Positions 34,299 to 43,522 are shown, counted from the stretch's first letter. The stretch is 64,000 nt of DNA from Christiangramia sp963779835 (GCA_963779835.1 CAVZZT010000013.1:62001-126000), one strand, 5' to 3'. Made by a program: numbers and translations. Notes: generated from the letters alone by a model not told the origin.

Positions 34299-35909
34299 AT
34301 GATCCTTTTTATCTTACAAAAGCTTAGGTTTTTGATCTTCTTATTTGCTGCAAATATCATTTTCAGCATTTCTTCATTTTCTCAATCCAAAACTGAAATA
34401 ATCACAAAGGGGTCTTATGCTATAAATTTGGGGGTTACTCCGCAAACAAATGCTAATGCTTTAAAACCTTATGGCTGTATTTATGATCTTCTCACCAAAT
34501 ATCCTCTGGTAGTGAAATGGGTGATTAATCCCAAAAAAAAGAAAGATGGGATTGATTTTAGAATTGGGGAAGAAGATTTTAGATCAGGTTCTTTTGTTAT
34601 TCCCGTTTCCTACATTACTGAAAAAGTAAAAAATAGTATTCATAGTTGGGAGGATCGGGGTGTAATAGGTACTTATCTAACTGAAGATAAAACCTTGCCG
34701 GTTTTTACAAATCTTTCAGTTGCTCCAAAATGGACCTTAGATAAACAGAATGGGAGCATTGCCCTTTCTTTTTTCAGAGAAGCCGGAATTCCAGGTTCTG
34801 CCCATGGAGGATATAGTTCTAAACACTGGAAAACACCTGATGAATTAGGGATATGCGACGATATTTTCGTCATGCCTCATGCAGAGCCTAAATTTGAAAC
34901 GCATAAGAATCTCTATTTCTGGAATAGAAAGTACAAGGGAGCCATTTGGGCAGGTTGTCATGCCGGCAGTGAATTGGAAAATTTACATGGAAAGGCTTCA
35001 GAAGAAGAAAATTCTGAAATTATTCAGTTGAACTTTTTGTCTGCGGGTGCTGCGGGGGCACGAACTACCGGTCTTATTCCATTTTATGAGCATAGATACG
35101 CTACTCCTCCTTACTTACATCGATTGCCGGCCGATCCCGTTTCCCAGTATTTAGGGCGAACAGATAAGGCAATGATCAATGGTTCAGAGCGGATACTGTA
35201 TCCTAAAAAAGCTAATGCCTGGCGTCATGGAACAAAAATGATCGTAATAGATCCATCAGCACCAGATGTACCTTCTTTATCTAATGGGCCAGGTGCTGTT
35301 ATTGTTTATGGAAACGGGTTTGAAGATCCTGAAAATGGATTGGTAATGTACCAGGTTTCACATGATTTCTCGGGAAATGCTCCTGAAAATATTGCTGCAA
35401 TCAGGGTGTTTTTTAACTGGAGTTTTTATGCTGCAGAAGTGAAGCGGAAAGAGAATATCATTCGTTTTCAAAATGATAAAGGGGATAAGATATTTGCCGC
35501 CAGAGTTGGAGATGATCTTGCCAAAACTCTCGATTTGGAACCTATACTTTTCGATTTGGATAAAGCGGAGATAAAGCCAGAAGCAGCCGAACAGCTGGAC
35601 CATATAGCTGCCTATATGCTCGAATATCCAGAACTTCTAATTGATATAAGATCTCATACCGATAGCAGGGCCGATGATGACTATAACATCAAACTTTCTC
35701 AAAGCAGGGTAGAAGTCACAAAGCAATACCTTGTAGCCAGAGGCGTAGGGGAGGATCGTATTTCAGGACGGGGTTATGGGGAAAACGAATTGGTTAATAA
35801 ATGCAGGAACGGGATTCTATGTACAGAAGAAGATCATGCCATGAACAGGCGTTCAGAATTTATTCTCTCTATAAATTGCGATCTTTATAATGGAAATTTG
35901 AAACTTTAG
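34299..35909 (+). CDS. Secreted protein with flavobacterial N-terminal domain and OmpA C-terminus
   Basis: A 536-residue exported protein. Signal peptide (IFSISSFSQ, about 1-29); a ~350-residue region beginning KGSYAINLGVTPQTNANALK that I recognise only as a recurring block in flavobacterial surface proteins; and an OmpA-like peptidoglycan-binding domain (about 415-530: EPILFDLDKAEIKPEAAEQ, the NIKLSQSRVEVTKQYLVARG helix, and a CRNGILCTEEDHAMNRRSEF tail with the Cys pair and NRRSEF motif usual in Bacteroidota). It probably links the outer membrane or surface to the cell wall. The N-terminal function is unknown. It stands alone between prfC and idi. Confidence 0.75.
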   Translation: MILFILQKLRFLIFLFAANIIFSISSFSQSKTEIITKGSYAINLGVTPQTNANALKPYGCIYDLLTKYPLVVKWVINPKKKKDGIDFRIGEEDFRSGSFVIPVSYITEKVKNSIHSWEDRGVIGTYLTEDKTLPVFTNLSVAPKWTLDKQNGSIALSFFREAGIPGSAHGGYSSKHWKTPDELGICDDIFVMPHAEPKFETHKNLYFWNRKYKGAIWAGCHAGSELENLHGKASEEENSEIIQLNFLSAGAAGARTTGLIPFYEHRYATPPYLHRLPADPVSQYLGRTDKAMINGSERILYPKKANAWRHGTKMIVIDPSAPDVPSLSNGPGAVIVYGNGFEDPENGLVMYQVSHDFSGNAPENIAAIRVFFNWSFYAAEVKRKENIIRFQNDKGDKIFAARVGDDLAKTLDLEPILFDLDKAEIKPEAAEQLDHIAAYMLEYPELLIDIRSHTDSRADDDYNIKLSQSRVEVTKQYLVARGVGEDRISGRGYGENELVNKCRNGILCTEEDHAMNRRSEFILSINCDLYNGNLKL

Positions 35910-35929
35910 GATTTGCTTAATCACCTTCT

Positions 35930-35961
35930 TTGTGATAAAAAAAGTCGTTTTTGTACATTTG
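35930..35961 (+). promoter_or_regulatory. Promoter of the idi operon
   Basis: TTG at 35930-35932, 21-base spacer, perfect TACATTTG at 35954-35961, 16 bases before the ATG. Confidence 0.65.
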
Positions 35962-35977
35962 AGCTTCAATTAAAAAA

Positions 35978-36496
35978 ATGGCAGAAGAAAAAGTAATTTT
36001 AGTCAACGAAAAAGATGAGCAGATCGGACTCATGGAGAAGATCGAAGCCCACGAAAAGGCATTGCTTCACAGGGCATTCTCAGTTTTCGTTTTCAATGAT
36101 AAAAACGAGCTGATGATTCAGCAAAGAGCTTTGTCTAAATATCATTCTCCGGGATTGTGGACAAATACCTGCTGCAGCCATCAAAGAGAAGGCGAGTCTA
36201 ATGTTGAAGCTGGTAAAAGAAGACTGCAGGAAGAAATGGGTTTCTCAACAGATCTTAAGGATACGATTTCCTTTATTTATAAGGCCCCTTTTGATAATGG
36301 CCTAACCGAGCATGAATTTGATCATATTCTGGTAGGTAATTTTAAAGGAGAACCAGATCTTAATCCAGATGAAGTAGCTTCCTGGAAATGGGTTTCTTTG
36401 GAAGATCTTCAAGTAGATATGGAGAAAAATCCTCATATTTATACGGAATGGTTTAAGATCATTTTCGATAAGTATTATTCACACATTCAACAATGA
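35978..36496 (+). CDS. idi: Isopentenyl-diphosphate delta-isomerase, type 1
   Basis: A 172-residue Nudix-fold enzyme that interconverts IPP and DMAPP for isoprenoid synthesis. Seen: HRAFSVFVFNDKNELMIQQR, the catalytic Cys in WTNTCCSHQ (about C65), the Nudix-like helix AGKRRLQEEMGF, and the acidic EHEFDHIL. Length is typical. Its stop overlaps the start of the queD-like gene (ATGA), so the two are coupled. The neighbours are unrelated in pathway, so this looks like a housekeeping operon. Confidence 0.95.
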   Translation: MAEEKVILVNEKDEQIGLMEKIEAHEKALLHRAFSVFVFNDKNELMIQQRALSKYHSPGLWTNTCCSHQREGESNVEAGKRRLQEEMGFSTDLKDTISFIYKAPFDNGLTEHEFDHILVGNFKGEPDLNPDEVASWKWVSLEDLQVDMEKNPHIYTEWFKIIFDKYYSHIQQ

Positions 36497-36903
36497 GAAT
36501 AACCGTACATAGAAAGGCTCATTTTAATGCGGCTCACAGACTCTTCAGAAAAGACTGGGATGATGACCGTAATCTTGAAGTATTTGGAAAATGTAGTAAT
36601 CCCAACTACCACGGGCATAATTATGAGTTAATTGTGTCGGTTACGGGTGAACCTAATCCTGAAACCGGATTCGTAATGGATCTTAAAATTCTGAAGGAGC
36701 TTATTAATCATGAAGTCGAAGAGCCATTCGATCATAAGAATCTGAACGTTGAAGTTCCGGAATTTAAAGATCTAAATCCAACTGCGGAAAATATCGCGGT
36801 AGTCATCTGGAACAAGCTTCGAACAAAAATTCAGGAAGATCATGATCTGGAAGTTACTCTATACGAAACCCCTAGAAACTTCGTGAGTTATAAAGGTGAA
36901 TAA
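36493..36903 (+). CDS. queD: 6-carboxytetrahydropterin synthase / 6-pyruvoyl-tetrahydropterin synthase family
   Basis: A 136-residue T-fold enzyme. Zinc ligands are in FNAAHRL and GKCSNPNYHGHNY, catalytic Cys in GKC, and the pterin-anchoring Glu in the late TLYETPRNF. DHKNLN and PTAEN are family blocks. QueD makes the precursor of queuosine/preQ0 from dihydroneopterin triphosphate; PTPS-type activity cannot be excluded. It overlaps idi by four bases and is followed at once by the peroxiredoxin gene. Confidence 0.85.
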   Translation: MRITVHRKAHFNAAHRLFRKDWDDDRNLEVFGKCSNPNYHGHNYELIVSVTGEPNPETGFVMDLKILKELINHEVEEPFDHKNLNVEVPEFKDLNPTAENIAVVIWNKLRTKIQEDHDLEVTLYETPRNFVSYKGE

Positions 36904-36904
36904 T

Positions 36905-37357
36905 ATGAAAATAGGAGAGAAGGTTCCGAATTTAGAATTGAAAGATCAAAATGGGAACAATTTTAATTTTAAGGAGTTAGTAGGGAAGAAATCTTTTGTG
37001 GTTTATTTCTATCCCAAGGATTTTACTCCCGGCTGCACCAAAGAAGCTTGCAGTTTTAGAGATAGCTATGAGGATTTTAAAGAATTAGGTGCTGAAGTAA
37101 TTGGGATTAGTGCTGACTCTCAACAATCCCACGCAAAATTCATCAAAAAGTATAATTTACCCTATATCTTCCTATCTGATAAATCCAAAAAAGCGCGGGA
37201 AGCTTTTGGAGTAAAGCCTAATTTACTGGGACTTCTTCCGGGAAGAGAAACTTTTGTTTTTGATAAGGATGGAATTTTATTGCATAAATTCAATAGCATG
37301 AATGCTGCCAGACATAAGCGGGAAGCTTTAGCCGTGATTAAAAAAAATCAAAATTAA
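36905..37357 (+). CDS. bcp: Thioredoxin-dependent peroxiredoxin, BCP/PrxQ type
   Basis: A 150-residue cytoplasmic peroxidase that reduces H2O2 and organic peroxides. Motif DFTPGCTKEACSFRD holds the peroxidatic Cys and, five residues on, the second Cys typical of BCP/PrxQ. Start ATG 36905, one base after the queD stop; a GTG at 36896 is in frame but overlaps queD and is less likely. Last gene of the idi-queD-bcp operon. Confidence 0.9.
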   Translation: MKIGEKVPNLELKDQNGNNFNFKELVGKKSFVVYFYPKDFTPGCTKEACSFRDSYEDFKELGAEVIGISADSQQSHAKFIKKYNLPYIFLSDKSKKAREAFGVKPNLLGLLPGRETFVFDKDGILLHKFNSMNAARHKREALAVIKKNQN

Positions 37358-37421
37358 TTTTTACCGAAAATCATTTTCATTTCGAAAAATAGTTTAAATT
37401 CGCAGCCGAAATTTATTGATA

Positions 37422-37688
37422 ATGGCGAGTAAAAGATTGCTTAAAAAAGATGTGAATTATGTAATGGGAGACATCATTGATGCTGCCTATATTCACCAAA
37501 TGGCTAATCCAAAAGAAAACCCGGCGAAATCTGAGGCGATCGTGGATGAAGCTATTAAAGAATACGATGAATTGATCACTAAGATCAACCGTCGTGATGT
37601 GGAAAACAAACAGAAACATTTTAAAGAAGTTCAGTCTGAACTTGAGACTAAAGCACAGGCTTTAATTGAAAAGCTGAACGCGCTTTAA
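37422..37688 (+). CDS. Conserved helical protein of unknown function
   Basis: An 88-residue, highly charged, all-helical cytoplasmic protein (ASKRLLKKDVNYVMGDIIDA; C-terminal coiled coil EVQSELETKAQALIEKLNAL). I recall similar short proteins in other flavobacteria but no function. The ATG at 37422 lies 18 bases after a TAAATTCG, one base off the -7 consensus. It ends 12 bases before tRNA-Thr. Confidence 0.7.
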   Translation: MASKRLLKKDVNYVMGDIIDAAYIHQMANPKENPAKSEAIVDEAIKEYDELITKINRRDVENKQKHFKEVQSELETKAQALIEKLNAL

Positions 37689-37700
37689 TTTTAATAAGTT

Positions 37701-37774
37701 GCCGATGTAGCTCAGCTGGCTAGAGCAGCTGATTTGTAATCAGCAGGTCGTGGGTTCGAGTCCCTCCATCGGCT
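37701..37774 (+). tRNA. tRNA-Thr(UGU), second copy
   Basis: All 74 bases equal the tRNA at 16347-16420; the flanks differ. Anticodon TGT. Followed by a terminator. Confidence 0.97.
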
Positions 37775-37780
37775 CAAAAG

Positions 37781-37812
37781 AAAAAGCTTCTTCGAAAGAA
37801 GAGGCTTTTTTT
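37781..37812 (+). terminator. Terminator after tRNA-Thr
   Basis: AAAAAGCTTCTTC (37781-37793) and GAAGAGGCTTTTT (37798-37810) pair with one G-T around GAAA, then a T-run. Confidence 0.85.
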
Positions 37813-37829
37813 ATGATCTATACTTGAGA

Positions 37830-39326
37830 TTAATGTAAGGCATCCAGATTTAGTGACCTGGAGCAGTGAGCCTGTACTTCTTTGAACTTTTCTTCGTCTT
37901 TGGTCACCTCTTTATTCCAGAAAGGAATCATCGAATTCAGTTTCTCCTGATATTTTTCTGATCTCACTCTTTCGGGAAATGCAATTTTCAGAACATTCAG
38001 CATTATATGAACTGCAGTAGATGCTCCCGGAGATGCTCCCAGGAGAGCTGTTATTTTACCATCTTCGCTGTGAACCACATCAGTACCAAATTCCAAAACT
38101 CCGCCTTCTTCCTTATCTCTTTTAATAATTTGAACTCGTTGCCCGGCTACCTTTAGCTCCCAGTCTTCCGGCTTGGCATCCTTAATAAAAACTTTCAGGT
38201 CATTAATCCTGTCCTCATGATCCATCCTAACCTGTTCAATTAAGTAACTTGTTAGTGGCAGATTGTGCCAGAAAACACCCCACATAGATGGTAGGTTATC
38301 TAATTTAAGTGATTTAGGAAGGGCAAGTGAAGATCCCTCTTTTAAAAATTTTGTACTAAAGCCTGCAAATGGTCCGAATAATAATTCTTTTTTACCATCA
38401 ATATATCTGGCATCCAAATGCGGAACAGACATAGGAGGTGCATCTACGCCAGCTTTACTGTATACTTTCGCATGATGCTTTTCAATGATTTCAGGATTTT
38501 TACAAAAGAGCCACTGGCCACTAACCGGAAAACCTCCATAGCCCTCTTTTTCTTTTATTTCGACTTTTTGTAAAAGTGGAAGTGCTCCACCGCCGGCACC
38601 TATAAAAATATGTTCAGCATCATAATATGATTTTTCACCGGTATTTAGATCTTTCACTTCAGCTGTCCAATCTTCGGGACCGTCTGGATCTATATCTAAA
38701 ACTTCGGTATTTCTTAATACAGGAACATCAAACTGATTTTCCAGAATATGAAAATACTGTTCGGTTAAAGAGCCAAAATTTACGCCTGTTCCCAGTTCCA
38801 TTCTGGTAGCGGCCATCTTTTCATCGGTCGATCTGTGTTCCATAATCAACGGAAACCATTCTTTAAGTTTCTCGTGATCTTCTGAAAATTTCATGGCTTC
38901 AAACATAAAATGTGAAGTCATGGCCTTGTAGCGTTTTTTCAGAAATTCTACATCATTCTCCCCTCGTACCCATGCATGATGAGGTATGGAATGAATAAAG
39001 CTTTGCGGATCTTTAATAAGATTTTGATCAACCAGATGTGACCAGAATTGTTTGGAACGTTCAAATTGCTGAAATATATCTATGGCCTTTGAAATATCTA
39101 TATTCCCATCTTTGTCCATGGGGGTATAGTTGAGTTCGCAAAATGCAGAGTGTCCTGTTCCGGCATTATTCCAGGCTTCAGAACTTTCTTTTGCTACCTC
39201 GTCGAGCCTCTCGAAAATTAGAATTTTTATCTCTGGATCAATTAATTTGAGTAGAAGTGAAAGCGTTGCGCTCATAATTCCGCCACCTACACATATAAGA
39301 TCGTAATCGCGGTTAGTTGTAGTCAT
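37830..39326 (-). CDS. mqo: Malate:quinone oxidoreductase
   Basis: A 498-residue FAD-dependent, membrane-associated TCA-cycle enzyme that oxidises malate and passes electrons to menaquinone. FAD-binding GGGIMSATLSLLLK at the N-terminus, EAWNNAGTGHSAFCELNYTP, the GGFPVSGQWLFCKNP block and GASPGASTAVHIML near the end are all typical Mqo motifs. Start ATG 39326 (MTTTNRDYDL) is preferred over upstream in-frame codons, because the Rossmann strand should begin within about ten residues of the start. No operon partner. Confidence 0.95.
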   Translation of the reverse strand: MTTTNRDYDLICVGGGIMSATLSLLLKLIDPEIKILIFERLDEVAKESSEAWNNAGTGHSAFCELNYTPMDKDGNIDISKAIDIFQQFERSKQFWSHLVDQNLIKDPQSFIHSIPHHAWVRGENDVEFLKKRYKAMTSHFMFEAMKFSEDHEKLKEWFPLIMEHRSTDEKMAATRMELGTGVNFGSLTEQYFHILENQFDVPVLRNTEVLDIDPDGPEDWTAEVKDLNTGEKSYYDAEHIFIGAGGGALPLLQKVEIKEKEGYGGFPVSGQWLFCKNPEIIEKHHAKVYSKAGVDAPPMSVPHLDARYIDGKKELLFGPFAGFSTKFLKEGSSLALPKSLKLDNLPSMWGVFWHNLPLTSYLIEQVRMDHEDRINDLKVFIKDAKPEDWELKVAGQRVQIIKRDKEEGGVLEFGTDVVHSEDGKITALLGASPGASTAVHIMLNVLKIAFPERVRSEKYQEKLNSMIPFWNKEVTKDEEKFKEVQAHCSRSLNLDALH

Positions 39327-39407
39327 ACAAAATTGGATTTTCACCAATTTAATCAATGCATTTGGCAAAATAAGCCAATAAAATATTAAGAACTTGTTAT
39401 AAATGAG

Positions 39408-39432
39408 AAAAGGAGCCGTTTAGGCTCCTTTT
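39408..39432 (-). terminator. Terminator of the DUF4369 gene
   Basis: AAAAGGAGCC (39408-39417) and GGCTCCTTTT (39423-39432) form a perfect stem with a five-base loop; read on the minus strand it ends in TTTTC. Confidence 0.8.
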
Positions 39433-39458
39433 AATATTCTACGCAAACTATTTAATAT

Positions 39459-40208
39459 TTAAGAATTTTCTTCTTCAGATTGAGCTTCAACCTTCTCTTC
39501 CAGTTTTTCTTCTTTGCGGCGTTCTTTTAAAAAGTGTTTCAATTCTTTCCCATATTTGGATTTCTTAACTCCGGGAGCTAAAGAATTATAGATCGTATCC
39601 AGATACTTGATGTTGGCATCGAATACTTCAGAAAGTGCTAAATAAGGAGCTATTTCGTGATCCTTATTATTAATGGCAAAATTAACCGTGTATAAATATT
39701 TTCTTTTTAGAAGTCGGTCGTACTTCTTGTCAATTTCCATCAACTTAGCTTCATCCTCTTCTTTTTCAGCTTCGAAGCTTTCTTTGATAAGATCCAGATT
39801 CTGGTCATTAAATCTGCTGATCATTTTTCGGTATTCCAACAGTTTTTCCTGATTCACTGAACCAACCACATTGGCGCTGGTCTCGAATTTTTCAAGTTTT
39901 GTATTGATCGTAATCTGACCCTCATCTGCGAAAAAATCTATCCTGTCATCATATTGATTATTATCTACTTTTTCAAGATACAGATACATGATCTGTGGAC
40001 TTTCGATATAAGTTTCCATTGCAAATTTAGAGTCACCATTCACTACCACAGAATCTACATTTACAAGAACGGTATCCTTAATTTTTTGAAGATACAGAGT
40101 ACCTTTCTTAAGGCCTTTAATTTCACCGCTCACAACAAGATTGCTTTCTTTTTCAGAACAGGAGATAATACTGATCAGGATGACTAAAAGAAGAGCTAAT
40201 TTTTTCAT
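39459..40208 (-). CDS. DUF4369 lipoprotein
   Basis: A 249-residue lipoprotein (MKKLALLLVILISIISC; Cys at 17). The N-terminal half (VVSGEIKGLKKGTLYLQKIK, ending near 120) is a beta-rich DUF4369 domain. This domain often precedes a thioredoxin fold in Bacteroidota; here no CxxC follows, only a Lys/Glu-rich helical tail. So it is a DUF4369 protein without the redox part, probably in the periplasm or on the outer membrane. Function unknown. Confidence 0.8.
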   Translation of the reverse strand: MKKLALLLVILISIISCSEKESNLVVSGEIKGLKKGTLYLQKIKDTVLVNVDSVVVNGDSKFAMETYIESPQIMYLYLEKVDNNQYDDRIDFFADEGQITINTKLEKFETSANVVGSVNQEKLLEYRKMISRFNDQNLDLIKESFEAEKEEDEAKLMEIDKKYDRLLKRKYLYTVNFAINNKDHEIAPYLALSEVFDANIKYLDTIYNSLAPGVKKSKYGKELKHFLKERRKEEKLEEKVEAQSEEENS

Positions 40209-40262
40209 TTTTTGAATTCAGATTTTAAGGAGCGCAAATATCTTATAATTTTCTGTTTAATA

Positions 40263-41528
40263 CTAACTGCCGGCAGCTAATTGCATTAAAATTGTACACA
40301 GGATAGCGCCATAGGTTCCAACAACGTACCCAAATACAGCCAGAAGAACGCCAACCGTTGCCAGTGAAGGGTGGAAGGCTGCCGCAACTACCGGAGCTGA
40401 AGCTGCACCACCAACATTTGCCTGACTTCCTACGGCAAGGAAAAAATAGGGTGCTTTAATTAATTTGGCGGTTGTAATTAAAACGATCACATGTATTAAG
40501 ATCCAGACCAGTCCTATTCCTATAAGGCCGGGATTATCGAAAACCATGGTCAGGTCCATTTTCATACCGATCGTAGCCACCAAAATATAAATGAAAATAC
40601 TACCAATTTTACTGGCTCCGGCTCCTTCGTATGATTTGAACTTTGTAAAGGATAATAGAATTCCAATAGCCGTGGCAATGGTGATCATCCAGAAAAATTG
40701 TGATGAAAACGAAGAAAGCGCGCTTTTCGAGTCATTGAAAATAGCAAAATTATCAAGAAGATAAGCCGAAATGTTGTCAGCTCCCCAATGAGCAAATCCA
40801 ACTGCTCCAAAGGCAAGTGAAAGCATGATTATGAAATCTGGTAATGTGGGGACTCTGGTTACACTTTTTGCGTAATCACTAACTTTTAATTTTAAATCTT
40901 CAATAGCTGAATTATCAGCTTTTAACCAATTGTCGATAGATTTATTTTTCCCAATTCCCATCAGGAGAATTGCCATCCATAAATTTGCGACCACGATATC
41001 TACCAATACCATCCCTCCGTAAAGGTCGGGATTGTATTCGTAGATCTCCAACATTGCTGCCTGGTTAGCTCCGCCACCAATCCAGCTTCCTGCGATGGTA
41101 GACAGTCCTCTCCAAATAGCATCGGGACCAACGCCACCAACAGTTTCAGGAGATATAGCCGAAATGATTAATATTGCCAGGGGACCTCCCAAAACGATAC
41201 CTACAGTTCCCGCAAAGAACATGATCAATGCTTTTGGTCCAAGATTAAATATCGCCTTCAGGTCGATGCTAAGTGTCATGAGAACCAGTGCTGCCGGTAA
41301 TAGATATCTACTGGCTACAAAATATAACTGTGAGGTTTCGTCATCTATTAATCCAAGGGAATTGAAGATCGCCGGAATTAGATAACACATCAATAATGCG
41401 GGAACAATTTTATAGAATTTACTCCAAAAACCTTCTTTTTTAGAAGATGTGTAAAACACAAAGCCAAGGGAGAGCATTAAAATTCCAAAAACGATCGCAT
41501 CGTTTGTAAACACAGTAGTATTTTCCAT
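40263..41528 (-). CDS. DUF819 family membrane protein
   Basis: A 421-residue protein with about 11-12 membrane segments. The GGGANQAAMLEIYEYNP and GGAASAPVVAAAFHPSL motifs are characteristic of the DUF819 (YjcL-like) family, which resembles glutamate/Na+ symporter-fold carriers. Transport of an unknown organic ion is inferred. Start ATG 41528 (MENTTVFTND) rather than a codon 33 bases upstream, because the membrane helix follows at the normal distance. Confidence 0.85.
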   Translation of the reverse strand: MENTTVFTNDAIVFGILMLSLGFVFYTSSKKEGFWSKFYKIVPALLMCYLIPAIFNSLGLIDDETSQLYFVASRYLLPAALVLMTLSIDLKAIFNLGPKALIMFFAGTVGIVLGGPLAILIISAISPETVGGVGPDAIWRGLSTIAGSWIGGGANQAAMLEIYEYNPDLYGGMVLVDIVVANLWMAILLMGIGKNKSIDNWLKADNSAIEDLKLKVSDYAKSVTRVPTLPDFIIMLSLAFGAVGFAHWGADNISAYLLDNFAIFNDSKSALSSFSSQFFWMITIATAIGILLSFTKFKSYEGAGASKIGSIFIYILVATIGMKMDLTMVFDNPGLIGIGLVWILIHVIVLITTAKLIKAPYFFLAVGSQANVGGAASAPVVAAAFHPSLATVGVLLAVFGYVVGTYGAILCTILMQLAAGS

Positions 41529-41595
41529 ATAAATTAGACTAGGTTGGCCGGCAAAATACAATTTTTATTGGTTCTGTTACAAGCGAAGCAATTGC

Positions 41596-42405
41596 TTATA
41601 ATTTAAGAATCTCCGTTATGCTTTTTGCCACCCCGTCTTCTTTTCCTGAGGTAGTGACCATGTGGGCGATTTCCAGTACTTCGGGCTTTGCATTTCCCAC
41701 TGCAATCCCCATGCCCACACCTTTCAGCATTTCGATGTCATTATAATTATCTCCGAATGCCATGCTCTGGGAGAGTGGAATTCTGAAATGATTCTCCAGC
41801 AGGTGTTCTACTGCGGTTAGTTTTGAGATCGCCCTGGGAGCAATTTCCAGGTAAGAAGGTTTTGAGCGATATAAATGAAGTTCATCGTTGTAATTTGCTA
41901 TAAGGAAATCTCTGATTTTATCGATGTTACCTTCCTCTCCCATCGCCATTATTTTATGGGCTCCTTTATTTTCGGTCTTCCATCTTGAGATGACATCGCG
42001 GTTACTTTCAAATTCCGGATTAACTTTGGTGTTATTGATCTCTCTTTGGGTCCAGAAATCATCCCTGGGAACATACCATTCATCATTATGAAACAGACTT
42101 AGATGTACGTCATGATCCTGGTTGAATTGACTCAATTCTTCCAGGATAGAAATTGGGATTTCTGTAGAACTGACGGTTTTTCCGTTAACCAGTATCAACC
42201 CGCCGTTGTAGCTTATTATTGGATGGTGCTCAATTTCCATTTTCTTCTGAAGATGTCTCATGGCAGCGGGCATTCTTGAAGAAATTAGGATAAAAGGAAT
42301 ATTCTTATCTTTTAACTTCCCGATGGTCTCTACCGTATAATCTGAAAGATCTCGTTCGGCATTAAGGAGTGTGCCGTCGATATCTGAAAAAATAATTCTG
42401 AACAT
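41596..42405 (-). CDS. HAD-superfamily hydrolase, Cof-type
   Basis: A 269-residue class IIB HAD phosphatase. Motif I SDIDGTLLN at residue 7, motif II ISSRM, motif III Lys in the PRAISKLTAVEH region, motif IV FGDNYNDIEMLKGVGMG. These enzymes act on small sugar or nucleotide phosphates. Its start codon overlaps the stop of the RHH gene by one base (TAATG), so it is the last gene of the operon beginning at the SPFH gene. Confidence 0.9.
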   Translation of the reverse strand: MFRIIFSDIDGTLLNAERDLSDYTVETIGKLKDKNIPFILISSRMPAAMRHLQKKMEIEHHPIISYNGGLILVNGKTVSSTEIPISILEELSQFNQDHDVHLSLFHNDEWYVPRDDFWTQREINNTKVNPEFESNRDVISRWKTENKGAHKIMAMGEEGNIDKIRDFLIANYNDELHLYRSKPSYLEIAPRAISKLTAVEHLLENHFRIPLSQSMAFGDNYNDIEMLKGVGMGIAVGNAKPEVLEIAHMVTTSGKEDGVAKSITEILKL

Positions 42406-42575
42406 TAATCTTCTTGTTTTTTTGATTTAGGGTGTCTTTTAGCATCTTTCAGCGCTCTGTTCAGCATCCATTCAATCTGTCCATTGGTACTTCTGAATTC
42501 ATCAGAAGCCCATTTCTCGATAGCCTTTAGCATATCTTCATCAACTCTTAAGGCGAATGCTTTTTTCTTGCCCAT
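42405..42575 (-). CDS. Small Arc-like ribbon-helix-helix protein
   Basis: A 56-residue protein read by eye from the minus strand between the hydrolase and HAD genes. It begins MGKKKAFALRVDEDMLKAIE and has the RHH layout: a short basic strand (KAFALRV), helix (DEDMLKAIEKWASDEF), then NGQIEWMLNRALKDA as the second helix. The Lys-rich tail ends KKQED. It starts 3 bases after the hydrolase stop and overlaps HAD by one base. Arc-family proteins bind DNA as dimers, so it may regulate this operon; that is inference. Size and coding pattern make a chance frame unlikely. Confidence 0.8.
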   Translation of the reverse strand: MGKKKAFALRVDEDMLKAIEKWASDEFRSTNGQIEWMLNRALKDAKRHPKSKKQED

Positions 42576-42578
42576 AAT

Positions 42579-43517
42579 TTACTCAAGTTCTTTGATGAAT
42601 TTTGTTATTGTTGGAATTAATTCAGGATGTAAAGGTAAATTAGGTTCATTGTAAGTTTTCGTATTCACCAACCTGTCTTTACTTTCAACTTCTCGGAAGA
42701 TGTGGTTCATATTATTTATAATCACCAATTCTGCTTTTTCGTTACCTGATTTAAGCTTTTCAGCCTGATCCACTTCAACCTGTATATCTGCTGAACCATT
42801 TATGATGAGAACAGGGATATCAAGTTTTTGAATTTCTTTAGCAGGATCATATTGCATCCAACTATTAAGGTATGGCTGTACGCTTGGTCTGAAAATAGAC
42901 TCCAACATGGGGTTGTAATTGGTCGTCTTTCCATTAGCTCTTATTTCATCGAAAGCCATTCTTGCATTTTCTCCCAGTTGAGGGGCCATTTTATATACCT
43001 GATCTACAATGATACTATCGATAGGCTCACCAGCTCCGGCGAGTGAAATAAAAGCATCGGCATTTTCTTTTGCCGCCAACATGCCAATTAGAGAACCTTC
43101 ACTGTGTCCGGCTACGATAAGATTCTTAAATTTATCCTCCTCCACGAAATACTTTAGGATATCTTCCACATCCTTGGAAAAGTCGTCAAACCTAAGATCT
43201 TCTTCTTTCATTTTTAGCTCCTCCATTTTGAAGATTCTTTTATTGAATCGATAGGAGGCGATACCATTTTCAGCAAGTTCTCTGGCTATTTTCTTAATGC
43301 CATCATTCTTCATCATAGGCTGATTGCCATCTCTATCGGTGGGCCCGGAACCCTGAATGAAGATCACCAGACTTTCAGCCTCTTGATTTTCTGGAGTAGT
43401 TAAAGTTCCCTCGGTGAATTTGTTGATTTTTAGTTCTTCTTCAAGATATTTTTCTTCTTGTGAAAACCCAAATTGAGTAATTATAAATAAGAAACTAAGT
43501 ATTAAGTACTTTTTCAT
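42579..43517 (-). CDS. Exported alpha/beta hydrolase
   Basis: A 312-residue protein with a signal peptide (MKKYLILSFLFIITQFGFSQ). Alpha/beta hydrolase fold: oxyanion region FIQGSGPTDRDGNQ, nucleophile elbow GHSEGS, acid in NGSADIQVEVDQ, and the catalytic His in NNMNHIFRE. Similar secreted serine hydrolases are annotated as esterases or peptidase-S9-like in Bacteroidota; substrate unknown. It sits in a tight operon, 5 bases after the PH-like gene and 3 before the RHH gene, and is the only exported member. Confidence 0.85.
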   Translation of the reverse strand: MKKYLILSFLFIITQFGFSQEEKYLEEELKINKFTEGTLTTPENQEAESLVIFIQGSGPTDRDGNQPMMKNDGIKKIARELAENGIASYRFNKRIFKMEELKMKEEDLRFDDFSKDVEDILKYFVEEDKFKNLIVAGHSEGSLIGMLAAKENADAFISLAGAGEPIDSIIVDQVYKMAPQLGENARMAFDEIRANGKTTNYNPMLESIFRPSVQPYLNSWMQYDPAKEIQKLDIPVLIINGSADIQVEVDQAEKLKSGNEKAELVIINNMNHIFREVESKDRLVNTKTYNEPNLPLHPELIPTITKFIKELE

Positions 43518-43522
43518 GTTTG

